Shown in pieces: positions 48,411 through 60,159 of a stretch of 64,000 nucleotides of DNA (position 1 is its first letter; every line of letters begins with the position of its first letter). The position numbers and the translations under genes are program-made. The DNA comes from Plotosus lineatus. Taxonomy: Eukaryota; Chordata; Actinopteri; Siluriformes; Plotosidae. The stretch spans positions 58,665,080 to 58,729,079 of the forward strand of contig CM045729.1 in the NCBI GenBank assembly GCA_024760905.1. The letters are read 5' to 3'. A model generated the notes under the pieces. That model was not told the DNA's origin. It searched no databases and worked only from the letters and a program-made list of their open reading frames with translations.

Positions 48411-49620
48411 GTGTCTACATATGTACATATAGGTATACATGTGCATATGCCTACCTACACATATATACTTCTATGTACATATATAGACACATATACATAC
48501 ATATGTTCTATATACTCCTATATATTTGTCCACATATTCACACATTTACAGACCTATACATATATTCATATATTTACATATTAACACTTACACAGCAGGT
48601 TGCATTACATGTCAAAGGTGCATGATATACACCAAGTAAGAGGTGGAGCTTTTAATTATAAGGTGCATGGTACTATAATGTTTTGATAATCAAGACCAGC
48701 TTTAAACAGAAGTTTTGCATTTAAACATGAGTATTGCACTGTTCAGGAAGATGGTCTAAATGATGATAATTCAGTCAGTGTGTGATGGTGGTGGAGATAC
48801 ACATTTAACAGCTCATGAGTAAAATCTGTTCTTGCATCTGTTAGTTCTTGTTTTTAGTGTCCTGTATCTTTTTCCGGAGGAAAGAAGGGAGAAAAGGGGG
48901 TGTCCAGGGTGGGTGGGGTCCCTGATAATTCCACTAGCTCTTCTCTGAAGTCTGTCAGTATAAATCTGTAAAAGGGTAGTGTAGTTCCAATCACCCACTC
49001 TGCCGTCCTCACAACCCGCTGCAAGGCCTGCCTATCCTCTGCAGTACAGCTGCTGAACCACACTGTACAGCAGTAGGTCAGGTCCGCTCTATGGTGGAGC
49101 GGTAAAAGTTTGTTAGTATGTGTAGAGGTAGACAGGCTTGTCAGAGCTTTCTGAGGAAGTACATCCTTTGTTGTTCTTTAGCCATTTGGTGGCAGATGAT
49201 TATGGTCCAGGTGAAGTCAGCAGAGATGTGGACTTGAACAAACTTCAACCACTCCACCCTCTCTACCTCATCTCCATCAATGTAGAGGGCAGAGTGCTCA
49301 GTTTGTTTTGATCTCATGAAGTACATTATCCATTATCATCTCCTTGGTTTTGGATGTGTTGAGTTGCATATTATTGTTGCACTATCGCCACGGATCCCGG
49401 TCCTACTTCCTGTAGGCTGACTCGTTGTTATCTGTTACCAAACCTATGACGATGGTGTCGTTGGCAAAGTTTACATTGGTGTTGCTGGTGTGAATGATCG
49501 AAGAGTCATGTGTGGAGAACAGTCTGTTCTGCTGTAATTCTACTATGCTGTTAATGCTTGCCGTTTTCACAGAACTGGCAGTTGAGTCACTTGAAGATTT
49601 AAAAATAAACATACATTTTT
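47968..49620 (-). mobile_element. Rex1/L2-type LINE (copy 3), degraded
   Basis: The minus-strand RT pieces are 'NFANDTIVIGLVTDNNESAYR' (catalytic box FAND, an Asp lost), 'VQVHISADFTW' and 'QRVVRTAEWVIGTTLPF', each in a different frame. A long 3' UTR follows with a CA/TA microsatellite (48318-48408), and it ends in 'ctctttatctttatctt'. It shares its 3' UTR with 28085-29570 and 60160-60625. Confidence 0.82.
48318..48408. repeat. Compound (CA)n-(TA)n microsatellite
   Basis: About 8 CA units and about 36 TA units in the LINE 3' UTR. Confidence 0.95.
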
Positions 49621-49728
49621 TACAACTTTCACCAAGCTGATGTCAACATTTTGCTTTTCAGTACATTGTGAACAAGTAATATATTTTGCGATTTCAGTTT
49701 TTCACTTAATTAATTGGTGATACTTTCT

Positions 49729-49925
49729 GTGGCAGTGGTGGCCTGTAAGATTACTGACTCCAAGGTTGGGGATTCAAACTCCACTGTCAACTGTTGTCTC
49801 TGCTATCCCCACCAGTGTAGCTAACTGGGTTATCAACGGTCAGCCATATCTCTCACTATCTATGGCATGAGCTGTTTAGAGTAGTCCCTCCCTGCCCTCG
49901 CCCAGATTCGGCTGAGAAAAAGAAT
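49729..49925 (+). mobile_element. SINE fragment, body and tail deleted in part
   Basis: A degraded head ('gtggcctgtaagatta', 'ggggattcaaactcc'), the body ('gtagctaactgggttatcaa') and a short L2-type tail piece ('ctgccctcgcccagattcgg') are present. About 100 bp of body and tail is missing. Confidence 0.65.
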
Positions 49926-49939
49926 AAAAGAATATTTTC

Positions 49940-50110
49940 CCAAGGGGCAGTTGTGGCCAGGTAAGGTGCTGGATTATTGCTCCCAAGGTCTGGGGTTCAA
50001 GCCCCTTCATCAATGAGTTTGCAGCTAACTGGGTTAGCAAAGGCTGTCCCTGTCTCTCAATGTCTATACTACATGTTAAAGAAGCATCACTAGGGCTCTC
50101 AAGTGTAGCC
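49940..50110 (+). mobile_element. SINE fragment (head and body only)
   Basis: 'ggggcagttgtggccaggta' head, 'gggttcaagcccc' B box and 'gcagctaactgggttagcaa' body. The tail is missing. It lies 15 bp after another fragment of the same family. Confidence 0.65.
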
Positions 50111-50160
50111 TCCCCACAGCCCCTTCCATATATGGTAAATGACTCTGGCACGTCTTTCAA

Positions 50161-50767
50161 GTTTTCCTTTCAGTAAACATTCAGTTAACAACGATATAAG
50201 GACACCTTATGGCATTCAAGTTTTAGAAAAACAATCAATAATTGACTTTTAAATACATTACTATTTAGAGAATAGATAACACATTTCAGCAATGCGCAAC
50301 TGAGCAAAAGCGGCACTTTAGTTGTGGCCAAGATCACCGTCATCAAAACGCAGTCAGGAATAGATTTTTCACTTTTCTCAGAAATATTGCTCCTAGACAG
50401 TACTGTATTCAATATGTTGTGTATTCTATATCTACATGCCTACTATAGCATGGCTGCCCCACCTAGCAACAGAAGCATGTCTTTTTCAGCCATCTTGGGT
50501 ATATAGCTCTTGGACAGTTTATTTCATTCATGCCAGGCTTGCTATTGTTATTCTTTATGATGCTTATAATAATGTCCACATGAGTGACTCACTGGTATCG
50601 CATCACCATCTGGTAACAACGTGGCTTTTCCTCATCTCAGATTCAGTGTATTGCTCCTAGAGGATAACAGAAATATGAATCATTTCATCGATTCAACCTG
50701 AGATCAGCTCACACTGCAATGAAAAAGTATTCAGTCTACTAAAAAAGTATATCCAGTACTGCATTCA
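50161..50767. other. Unassigned DNA
   Basis: Nothing recognised. Confidence 0.4.
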
Positions 50768-51109
50768 TATATTTTTCTAAACCACTTAAAACTAATTAGG
50801 GTTGCACGGAGACTGTTGCCTATCTCAGCTGACTGTGCAGTGGCAGGGTACATCCTGGACAGCTCACTAGGCCAGCACAGGGCCAACACTCATACAACCA
50901 TTAACACTAAAACCTAGATGAGATTTGGAACAGCCAATTAACCTACTGTGCTTGTTTTTGGACTGTGGGAGGAAACCGGAGTACCGGGGGGAAACTCATA
51001 GATGCACAGAGAGAACATGCAACCTTCACACAGAAACACCCTAGTGGGGAATCGAGCCCAAACCTTCCTGCTGTGAGGCGGATGTGCTAACCACTACACC
51101 GCCATACCA
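50768..51109 (-). mobile_element. Common fish tRNA-like SINE with L2-type tail
   Basis: On the minus strand: 'ggcggtgtagtggttagc' (good A box), 'gggctcgattcccc' (good B box), 'ttctgtgtgaaggttgcatg', then the L2-type tail 'ctgtccaggatgtaccctgc' and 'aattagttttaagtggttta'. Nearly complete. Confidence 0.8.
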
Positions 51110-51165
51110 GCCACCAGTATTCCAGATTAAAATATAAAAGATTTAGAGTGCTTCATCTCAATTAT

Positions 51166-51293
51166 CAATCCATCCATCCATCCATCAATCCATCCATCCA
51201 TCCATTAATTATCTGATTATCTGTATCTACCACTTATCCATCAGGGTCCTTTGAGAAGCTGGAGCGAATCCCAGCTGACTTTGGGATGGGATT
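51166..51293 (-). mobile_element. L2-type tail fragment with (CATC)n
   Basis: A (CATC)n run at 51170-51205 is followed by 'ccacttatcca' and 'tgggattcgctcca'-type sequence on the minus strand, the usual end of fish L2-type elements. Confidence 0.6.
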
Positions 51294-51441
51294 GGTAAGG
51301 ATGCCAAATATACACAACAAGAATGAGAAAGCTAACGGACAGGCTAGGCTCTGCCATCATTATTGCTTACTGTGCCTGCTGCACATCTTTTTGGAAGTAC
51401 GACTTTGTTTGTCGCTGGTGAAGATGACCAAGACTTCAAAA

Positions 51442-51876
51442 TCATTGGGGGTTGTGAGTGCGAAGATCACTAACAAGTCCAAACCTTGCTTGAAACTGTA
51501 TGTTGCAGTGGGGGCATGGGATGGCACTGGGTGAGCCAGGCTGAGAGCTGACTCTGGCTCTGCTCTTCTGCTGCTGGTGTTTCTGCTGCTGCTTGATGCA
51601 GTTTTTCTCGACTGCAGACACACTATGAGAGGTCACCGTGCACCTGGCAGTACGGTCAAGTGCAACTGACTCCCTGGATTTGGGGTTGATGTTGCACAAC
51701 TTCAGGGTGGCTTTCAGGGCGTCCTTGAATCGTTTCTTGGAGGCGCCCTGTGAATGTTTGCCCTCACACAGCTCACCATAGAGCAGACATTTTGAAAGGC
51801 GATTGTCGTCCGTACAGCACACATGTCCAGACCATCTGAGTTGAGCCAACTTCAGCAATGCGCGAACACTCTCCAT
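51442..51876 (-). pseudogene. LINE C-terminal region with altered zinc finger
   Basis: The frame encodes 'LKLAQLRWSGHVCCTDDNRL' and 'LYGELCEGKHSQGASKKRFK', the region after RT in this LINE type, and ends with CPHCNIQFQARFGLVSDLRT. A C2H2 finger would have His where 'SD' occurs (usual pattern H...H), so the first zinc-binding His is replaced by Asp. Such fingers are thought to bind LINE RNA or target DNA. Confidence 0.8.
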
Positions 51877-52076
51877 GTCAGCCCTCTGAAGGATTTCAGT
51901 GTCAGGTACTTTGTCGCACTATTTGATGTGCATGAGCTACCTCAGACTTTGCATGTAGATTGAGTTCAGCAATTTGGAGCGACGACTGTCCAGGTCTCGC
52001 ATGTATATAGCAGAAAAGGTAAGATTACTACTCGATACAGTTTCAGCTTTGTCCGCAAACTGATGCCTCTCCTGTC

Positions 52077-52671
52077 CTACATATTGTTCTCTAGCCTGCC
52101 GAAGGCAGCACTCATTCTAGCCAACCTGTAGGAGACCTCATCGATGTTGTTGTAGCGCGACAGGGTGTTACCAAGGTTGACGAACTTGTCCACTGCAGCG
52201 AGCTTCTGGCAGTTGACTGTTATAGTGGGCTCTGTGTACTTCCCTGCAGGGGCTTGCTGGTGAATAACCTCGGTCTTCTTTGTACTTATTGCAAGACCGA
52301 AGTCGTCAAAGGCCTTGGAGAATAGATCCATGCTTTCCTGCATATCAGACTGACTAAAAGTATTCAATGCGCAGTCATCAGCAAAGAGAAAGTAACGGGC
52401 TGTGTCTTCCTGGAGTTTGGTTGAAGTGCTTGCTGTCTGTATGGTATGTGAAGTGGACTTCAATGTCACCGTCTTGGAAGGCATCAGTCAGCATGGCAAA
52501 GAATATCATGCTGAAGAGGGTTGGGGTGAGCACACAGCCCTGCTTGATGCCGTTTGTCCCGGAGAACGGTTGGGAGTATTCCCCATCGTCCTGCACACGA
52601 GCCTGCATGCCATCATGGAACTGCCTGACCAGCGATATGAACTTGTCAGAGCACCCGTACTTGGCCATCAT
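52077..52671 (-). pseudogene. LINE reverse transcriptase palm, two frames
   Basis: The upstream frame (52671-52378) carries the 'GIKQGCVLTP' motif. The next (52484-52077) carries FADD with both catalytic Asp residues, 'TKKTEVIHQQAP' and 'FVNLGNTLSRYNNID'. A one-frame shift in the overlap separates them. Confidence 0.85.
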
Positions 52672-54051
52672 CTTTCAGAGCCCCTTCCTGCAGACCGTGT
52701 CGAATGCTTTCGTAAGATCCATGAAGGTGATGTAAAGGGCGACTTTCTGTTCATGACACCTCTCCTGCAGTTGGCGTGCAGCAAAAATCATGTCCACTGT
52801 ACCATGGTCTTTCCTAAAGCCACACTGGCTCTCCGGGTAGCTCTCAAGATAGTTGTCATAGGCCTGTTAGTTCCCTTTTCACTTGTACAGATGGATGATG
52901 GAGGTGTCTTTGAACTCCTGCAGACGTTTCTCCTAACGCCACATGGACTGGAACAGCTCAGTGAGTTTCCTAAGCAGTTGTGGTCCGCCAGATGCGTAAA
53001 TCTTCGCAGGAATTGCATCTGCACCGGATGCTTTGCAGTTGGACAGCAGCTTCACAGCCTTCTCCATTTCAGCTTCAGGTGGGAGATCTGCAAGAACGTG
53101 ATCAACGGGAACTTGTGGCAGACACGCACTTGCTTCATCATTGATGGATGAAGGACAATTTAGCACATTCTATTTAGCATTCTTCTTCTTGTCAGTGATC
53201 AGACTGTTCCCATCAGCACTAAGGAGCAGGGTTGAGCACTAAGGAACAGGGTTGATCCTGACTTTGTGGATTCGTAAATGGCCTTGAGCGCACTGTAAAA
53301 GTTTTTGGAGTCATTCTGGTCGGCGAATGACTGGATTTCATCGGCCTTCATTCTCAGCCACGAGTCCTGCATAAGGTGCAACTCGTGCTTAAATGTTCTT
53401 TTACAGCTTGCGAAGGAAGCTTTCTTTGAGGCTGAAAAGGGTTCATTGAGGAGCACTTTGTGAAGGCGCTGTTTCTCCTCAAGCAGCACACTGATGCGGT
53501 CGTCATTCTCATCAAATCAGTCCAGGTGTTTTCGTGTGGTTGGGCCCAATACCGACGAAGCAGTATTGTAGACAGTGTCTTGGAAGCTCGCCCAGTTCGA
53601 CTCCACATCATCAGAGTCAAGATTAAGGGGTTCCAGTGAGCTGTCTATTTCCTCTACCATGGACTGTTTCACATGCGGACACTTCAGTCTGGAGACGTTC
53701 AGACGTCTTGGTACTTTCTTTCCCTGCGGCCTTCTTAGGGTCTGGATCCTGATGCTGAGCTTGGAGATAAGCATGCGATGGTCTGTCCAACACTCTGTAC
53801 CACACATGGCCTTAGTGACTCTGACATCCTGTCTATCCCTTTACCTGACAATGATGTAGTCTAGCAGATGCCATTGCTTGGAGCAAGGATGCGTTCCTGA
53901 AGAGGGCTGCTCCGTCACTCAGGCGGCTGCCAAATTCCACTGCTACTTCATCGTTGGAAAGCGACCCTATGACCTGAGTCGCCTGTGTGTAGATTTATGA
54001 CTACGACTGCCAGCATATCCAAACCTGTTACTTCGCCACGCCACGCTTCTC

Positions 54052-54179
54052 ATCTTTTATCTTCAAGTCCTGCGGCGATGAAGGCATGGCGAAGTGACAG
54101 GTGAGGATACGACTGCCAGCGTATCCACACCTGTCGCTTCGCCTCGCCTTCATCACTGCAGGACTTGAAGATGAAAGAT
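54052..54179. repeat. 60-bp inverted repeat with 8-bp loop at LINE 5' end
   Basis: Arms 54052-54111 and 54120-54179 match at about 53 of 60 positions. A third, direct copy of part of the unit lies just left at 54005-54050 ('cgactgccagcatatccaaa'). It may be a twin-priming or fold-back product of the LINE. Confidence 0.85.
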
Positions 54180-54280
54180 AAGAAGATGATGAAGTGATGA
54201 TGGATGAAGTCATGACTTGGGCGTGAAATGGATTTGAGTAAGGGAGAGTTGTGCAGGTCGTCAGCCTCACTCTCATCCCT

Positions 54281-54795
54281 TCCTATCTGGACCCAGTGGA
54301 AGGACAAAGTTGAGGCGACTGGAGATAGGTCAAGATGCAGTTATTTGCTCTGTTATTATGTTATCTGTTCGCGATCCACAATGCTTTTCGGGGGCCGTCT
54401 TCCTGCCTATTGAACCAGTCTGGTGGTTTCCTCCGTGCAGTTCGCCGGATTCAGTCTTCACATGCGTACGTAGATAAGCCCTAGCTCACCGAAGGTTTGA
54501 GACCTGTCTACTACCCGCCCCAGGTTTAGCCGTCCAGTGGAAGCCGTTGCCCAGGGTGTGGCCGTTGTTGCATGCAAAGAACTGCGGGGAGCCACTAGTG
54601 AGAGTTTAGTGGCAGGTGAAGACCAAAGTGGACGAGTTACTCCGAGGAGCATCACATGCTCCCCAAACAGAGGTACTACTCCTCCCTGACACTCCAGACA
54701 CCCCAAAGAGAGTTGGGGTACACCCTGAATATGTCACCAGTCTGCTGCCATGTTATCAAGTGATCAAGTGACATGATGCTATGCTTTATTGAAAT
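54281..54795. other. Unassigned, possibly LINE 5' UTR
   Basis: CpG-containing, less AT-rich than its surroundings. It lies upstream of the LINE on its coding strand and may be its 5' leader. I do not recognise it. Confidence 0.3.
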
Positions 54796-54796
54796 A

Positions 54797-54844
<48 letters not shown>

Positions 54845-54846
54845 AA
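54797..54846. repeat. (AAAG)n microsatellite
   Basis: About 12 tetranucleotide units directly beside the 3' end of the next RTE copy. Confidence 0.97.
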
Positions 54847-55106
54847 TCTTCTTTTCCTTTCGGCTGTTCCCTTCAGGAATCACCACAGCAAAACATCTGT
54901 CTCCATCTCACCCTATCCTCTGCATCTTCTTCTCTTACACCAACTTCCTTCATGTCCTCCTTCACCACATCCATGAATCATCTCTTTGGTCTTCCTCTAG
55001 GCCTTCTGCCTGGTAGTTCCAACCTCAGCATCCGACTACCAATATACTCACTATCCCTCCTCTGTACATATCCAAACCATCTCAATCTAGCCTCTCTAAC
55101 TTTGTC

Positions 55107-56363
55107 TCAAAAACGTCTTACATGTGCTGTCCATGTGACGTATTCATTCCTGATCCTATCCATTGTCGTTACTCCCAAAGAGAACCTCAACATTTTCATC
55201 TCTGCTATCTCCAGTTCTGCCTCCTGTATTTTCTCCAGTGCCACTGTTTCTAAACCATACAACATTTCTGTCCTCAACACTGTCTTGTACACTTTTCCTT
55301 TCATTCTTGCCGATACCTTCCTATCACACCTCACACTGAATACTTTTCTCCAACCATTCCAATCTGCCTGCACATACTTCTTCACCTCTTTTCCACACTC
55401 TCCATTGCTTTGGATTGTTGAGCCTAAGTACTTAAAATCCTCCACCTTCCTTATCTCTGCTCCCTGTAACCTCACTGTTCCTCTTGGGTCCTTCTCGTTC
55501 ACACACATGTATTTTGTCTTACTGAGGCTAACCTTCATTCCCTTCCTTTCCAAGGCATACTTCCACCTCTTGAGATGTTCCTCCACTTGTTCTCTGCTCT
55601 CACTACAGATCACAATACCATCAGCAAACATCATAGTCCATGGGGAATCTTGTCTAACCTTGTCTGTCAGCCTGTCCATCACCATAGCAAAAAAGAAGGG
55701 GCTCAGAGCTGACACTTGATGCAGTCCTACCTCCACCTTGAAATCTTCTGTCACACCGACAGCAAACCTCACCACTGTCTTACATCTCTCATACATGTCC
55801 TGCACCACTCTAACATACTTCTCTGCCACTCCAGACTTCCTCATGCAATACCACAGTTCTTCTCTCGGCACCCTGTCATATGCTTTCTCCAGATCCTCAA
55901 AGGCACAATGCAGCGCCTTCTGACCTTCTCTGTACTTTTCTATTAACATCCTCAAAGCAAACACTGCATCTGTGGTGCTCTTTCTTGGCATGAAACCAAA
56001 CTGTTGTTCACAAATGCTGACCTCTGCCCTTAGTCTGGCTTCCACTATTCTTTCCCATAACTTCATGGTATGACTCATCAACTGTATCCCTCTGTAGTTG
56101 CCACAACTCTGCACGTCTCCCTTGTTCTTAAAAATGGGCACCAGCACACTTCTCTTCCATTCCTTCGGCATCCTCTCAATCTCTAAGACCTTGTTAAATG
56201 TTCTTGTCAGAAAATCCACTGCTACCTCACCTAGACACTTCCATACCTCCAAAGGTATGTCATCAGGACCAACTGCCTTGCCATTCTTCATTCTCTTCAA
56301 TGACCTCCTGACTTCACCCTTACTAATCTTTGCTACTTCCTGGTCCTCACTCTTTGCTCTCAC
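55107..56363 (-). pseudogene. RTE reverse transcriptase, 418 codons open, catalytic Asp lost
   Basis: The frame runs from the fingers ('MKNGKAVGPDDIPLEVWK') through 'FEDLEKAYDRVPREELW' (first catalytic Asp present), 'VGLHQVSALSPFFFAMVMD' and the second box, which reads FADG rather than FADD, to 'FKYLGSTIQSNGECGKEV'. The last Asp of the box is replaced by Gly, and the frame breaks in the C-terminal domain. It is otherwise the most complete RT of this family in the window. Confidence 0.92.
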
Positions 56364-56836
56364 TCATTTTCCTCATTCATCAACTTTTCAAAGTACTCTT
56401 TCCATCATTCCAGCACACTTTTGTCATCAGTCAATACATTTCCCTCTCTGTCCTTAATAACTCTAACTTGCTGCACGTCCTTCCCATGTCTATTTCTCTG
56501 CTGTGCCAACCTGTATAAATCATTTTCTCCCCCTTTACTTTTCAACCGAGCATACAAGTCATCATACGCCCTCTGTTTGGCCTTTGACACCGCTACCTTC
56601 GCCTTACGCTGTGTCTCCCTGTACTCCTGTTTACTCTCTTCGGTCCTCTCAATATCCGCCTTCTTCTTAGCTAACCTCTTCCTTTGTACACATTCCTGCA
56701 CTTCCTCATTCCACCACCAAGTCTCCTTATCTAATCTCCTTCCAGATGACACACCAAGTATTCTCCTACCTGTGTCCCTGATCACATTAGCTATAGTTGT
56801 CCAGTCATCTGGAAGCACTTCCTGACCACCCAAAGC

Positions 56837-57500
56837 CTATTTCAACTCCTCCTTGAAGACAACACGACACTCTTCCTTTTTCAGCTTCAACCACTTTGTC
56901 TTATGCTCTGCCTTTTCCTTCTTCACCTTCCTCACCATCAGTGTCGTCCTGCACACCACCATCCTATGCTGGTTGGCAACACTCTCACCCACTACTACTT
57001 TGCAGTCTCTGACTTCCTTCAAATTACATCGCCTGCACAAGACGTAGTCTACCTGTGTGCTCCTACCTCTGCTTTTATAAGTCACCCTATGCTCCTGTCT
57101 CTTCTGGAAGAAAGTATTTACCACAGCCATTTCCATTCTTTTTTACAAAATCTATCAACATCTGTACTTTTGTGTTCCTGTCCTGGATACCAAACCTGCC
57201 CATCACTTTCTTGTCCCCTCTATTGCCTGCACCAACATGTCCATTGAAGTCTGCCCCAATGACCACTCTTTCACCTCTGGGGGTACTCTGCATCACTTCA
57301 TCAAACTCACTCCAAAATCTCTTCTTCTCTTCTAGCTCATATCCTGCCTGTGGGGCATAAGCACTAACAACATTGAACATCACGCCTTCAATTTCTAACT
57401 TGAGACTCATCACTCTGTCTGACACTCTTTTCACTTCTAGAACATTCCTGACAAACTGGTCCTTCAAGATGACTCCTACTCCATTTCTCTTCCCATCCAC
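56837..57500 (-). pseudogene. RTE endonuclease domain, two frames
   Basis: The first frame (57500-57087) has 'FNVVSAYAPQAGYELEEKKR' and 'VVIGADFNGHVGAGNRGD'. The second (57136-56837) continues 'VNTFFQKRQEHRVTYKSRGR' and 'STQVDYVLCRRCNLKEVRDC'. They overlap by 50 bp in different frames, so a single indel near 57110 separates them. Confidence 0.88.
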
Positions 57501-57949
57501 ACCATGATGAAACAGCTTAAACCCTGCTCCTATCTTCTAACTTTCCACCTGGTCTCCTGAACACACAATATGTCCACCTTCCTCTTCTGCATTATGTCAG
57601 CCAGCTCTCTTGCTTTTCCTGTCATAGTTCCAAAATTCAAACTCCCTACTTTCATGCCTTTCCTCTTCTCCTTCTGTCTACAGACACGCCACCCACTTCT
57701 CCTTCGACTTCTTCGACCAACAGTAGTCCGATTTCCACTAGCACCCTGTTGGTTAACAGCACTGATGGCAGTCGTTGTTAACCTGGGCCTCGACCGATCT
57801 GGTATGAATTTCTTTGTTTTTACTCGCATATTTTATTTGGCATTGGTTTTACACCGGATGCCCTTCCTGACGCAACCCTCTGCATTTATCCGGGCTTGGG
57901 ACCGGTGTGAGGGTGGACACTAGCTTGTGCCCCCCCCTCACGGCTGCAT

Positions 57950-58500
57950 TAAATAAAAAACAAAACAAATATAACTCATAAATCTCTTGTTTATGTTTGC
58001 TTTTCTTATGTTTTCTTTTGCTTCAAAGCACGCTGTATATAAGTTTATGGAGCATACCTTTCCTATATTTTTGTGTGTTATAAAATATATATAAAACCCC
58101 CGAATAAGATTGAAAAGATGCATTTGAATAAACTCTTAATCACTGAGACTTGCAAGTGATATTTTTGTTCAAGAACAGCTGTAATTTGCTCTGCTCCAAG
58201 TCTGACTTATGGACATACGCCATAGTCATGCATAAAAATAAACAATGAAAGTCTTGCTTTCACCAACTTTTTGTGTTCACATGTAGAATACTGTGTACTA
58301 AAACAATTCAGTCTCAGTATATGTTGCTGAGTAGCGCCTTTGGTGTATAATTATTTTATTGTGAAGAATAGCTTGTTGTAAATTTTCCATTATGTATGTT
58401 ATTTTAAAATGAGTTTTTTTAATAGCAAATGTATTTGTTATTAAGATAAGGGTTTCTTTGTTAAAAAAATAATATTTGCTGAATATTTCATGTGCTTTCA
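57950..58500. other. Unassigned AT-rich DNA
   Basis: Nothing recognised except a threefold TGTGCTTTCA tandem at the right edge (58491-58515). Confidence 0.4.
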
Positions 58501-58515
58501 TGTGCTTTCATGTGC

Positions 58516-59463
58516 CAATGCAGCCGTGGTGGTGGTGGTGGTGGTGGTGGGGGGCACAAACCAGTGCCTCTCCCTCACGCCGGTCCCAAGCCTGGATAAA
58601 TGCAGAAGGTTGCGTCAGGAAGGGCATCCGGCATAAAACAAATGCCAAATAAAATATGCGAATCACAAGAAAGAATGTCATACCGGATCGACCGAGGCCC
58701 GGGTTAACAACGGCCGCCATCAGTGCTGTTAACCAACAAGGTGCTAGAAGTCGAAGAAGGAGAGGTATGGAAGGAATGAAGGTTAGCCTCAGTAAGACAG
58801 AATACATGTGTGTGAACGAGAAGGACCCAAAAAGAACGGTGAGGTTACAGGGAGCAGAAATAAAGAAGGTGGAGGATTTTAAATACTTAGGCTCAACAAT
58901 CCAGAGCAATGGAGAGTGTGGAAAAGAGGTGAAGAAGCCTGTGCAGGCAGGTTGGAATGGTTGGAGAAAAGTGTCCGGTGTGATGTGTGATTGGAGAGTA
59001 TCGGCAAGAATGAAAGGAAAAGTGTACAAGACAGTGATGAGGCCAGTGATGTTGTATGGTTTAGAAACAGTGGCTCTGGGGAAAAGACAGGAGGCAGAGC
59101 TGGAGGTAGCAGAGATGAAAATTTCTCTTTGGGAGTAACGAGGATGGATAGGATCAGGAATGAGTACATCAGAAGGACAGCACATGTAAGAAGTTTTGGA
59201 GACAAAGTCAGAGAGGCTAGATTGAGATGGTTTGAACATGTACAGAGGAGGGATAGTGAGTATATTGGTAGTCGGATGCTGAGGTTAGAACTACCAGGCA
59301 GAAGGCCTAGAGGAAGTCCAAAGAGAAGATTCATGGATGTGGTGAAGGAGGACATGAAGGTAGTTGGTGTAAGAGAAGAAGATACAGAGGATCGGGTGAG
59401 ATGGAGGCAGATGATTCGCTGTGGCGACCCCTGAAGGGAAAAGCCGAAAGGAAAAGAAGAAGA
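58516..59463 (+). mobile_element. RTE LINE, internally deleted (copy 6)
   Basis: The 5' leader (58516-58770) is fused to the C-terminal coding region and 3' end (58771-59463); about 2 kb containing endonuclease and RT is missing. The flanks TTTCATGTGC at 58506-58515 and 59464-59473 look like a target duplication, showing that the deleted form itself inserted as a unit. A (GGT)n tract lies at 58526-58550. The remaining frame (58656-59138, then 58991-59434) reads the 'GWNGWRKVSGVM' to 'RWFEHVQRRDSEYIGSRMLR' region. Confidence 0.9.
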
Positions 59464-59473
59464 TTTCATGTGC

Positions 59474-59955
59474 TTCCCACTTTCAGGTAGATCTAAAGTT
59501 TTTTGCTTGAGGAACTTGTGAAATCTGAGGACTTTTTGAGGTATTTTTCACCTTCATAGCTGAGTTTGTCAAACTGAATGCGAATATGTGACAAGTGAAC
59601 TGCTACTCACATAAACAGAAGAAACTCAATGCAGTCATAACACTCAGTAAAGCAACTGAGTCGTGGCCTTGTCATGACACATTAGGCAAGAATCTACAAC
59701 ACTAATGACTCAAAATATGTCTGTCTCAACACCTTCCATTTTGTTTGCTGCTAGTCTGAATGGGTACCGTAGCCCTGCCTAATTTCTTCCTAAACAAGAA
59801 TATGATATTACATCTGCTTTGACAGTACATGCATGACAAGGCTTGCATATGTTTATGGTTTTCTTAACTCAACTGTAACTTACAGGTCTTTTGTGCAAGA
59901 TGTCCTTGATTTTTTTGTATTCATCCTGCAAAAATGTAATTATCATCAGGTTAGG
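59474..59955. other. Unassigned DNA
   Basis: Nothing recognised. Confidence 0.4.
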
Positions 59956-60112
59956 TGCCTTTCTCAAGGCCACTTCAGCCATGAATGTGGTGGAAGGGAA
60001 GGTGCTGCTCACTCCCCCAATGCCATAAATTTTTCCTGCTGGTTTGGAAATTGAACCAGTGACCTTCCGGTCCCAAAGCCACTTCTGTGGCCACTAAGCT
60101 ACCCATCTCTTA
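59956..60112. repeat. Possible dispersed repeat of unknown class
   Basis: 'gtgcctttctcaaggccact' with 'gaaattgaaccagtgacctt' and 'ccactaagctaccca' resembles a dispersed fish repeat with a tRNA-like B-box region on the minus strand. I cannot assign the family. Confidence 0.4.
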
Positions 60113-60159
60113 CCTTGTGTATATCATGCAAATTTGACATATCATTCACCCTTCTGTGT

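Larger units (their letters stand above)
51330..54280 (-). mobile_element. Non-RTE LINE with C-terminal zinc finger, degraded
   Basis: The minus-strand order is an endonuclease C-terminal piece with 'TDHRMLISKLSIRI' (53807-53517), linker, RT fingers (53166-52933), palm with 'GIKQGCVLTPTLFSMIFFAM' (52671-52378), the catalytic box 'LFADDCALN' (intact FADD), thumb, then 'QLRWSGHVCC' and a final C2H2-like finger. The gene is spread over several frames. The clade is uncertain; the layout resembles I/Nimb-like fish LINEs from memory. Both endonuclease and RT are interrupted. Confidence 0.8.
54847..57949 (-). mobile_element. RTE LINE, longest antisense copy (copy 5)
   Basis: On the minus strand: 5' leader (57949-57780), endonuclease (about 57710-56980), linker with 'RKRLAKKKADIERTEESKQE' (56690), RT (56363-55400) and C-terminal domain to 54850. 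It is about 3.1 kb and retains every domain in order. Frameshifts lie near 57530, 57110, 56400 and 55110. It is the best template here for the family consensus. Confidence 0.94.
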
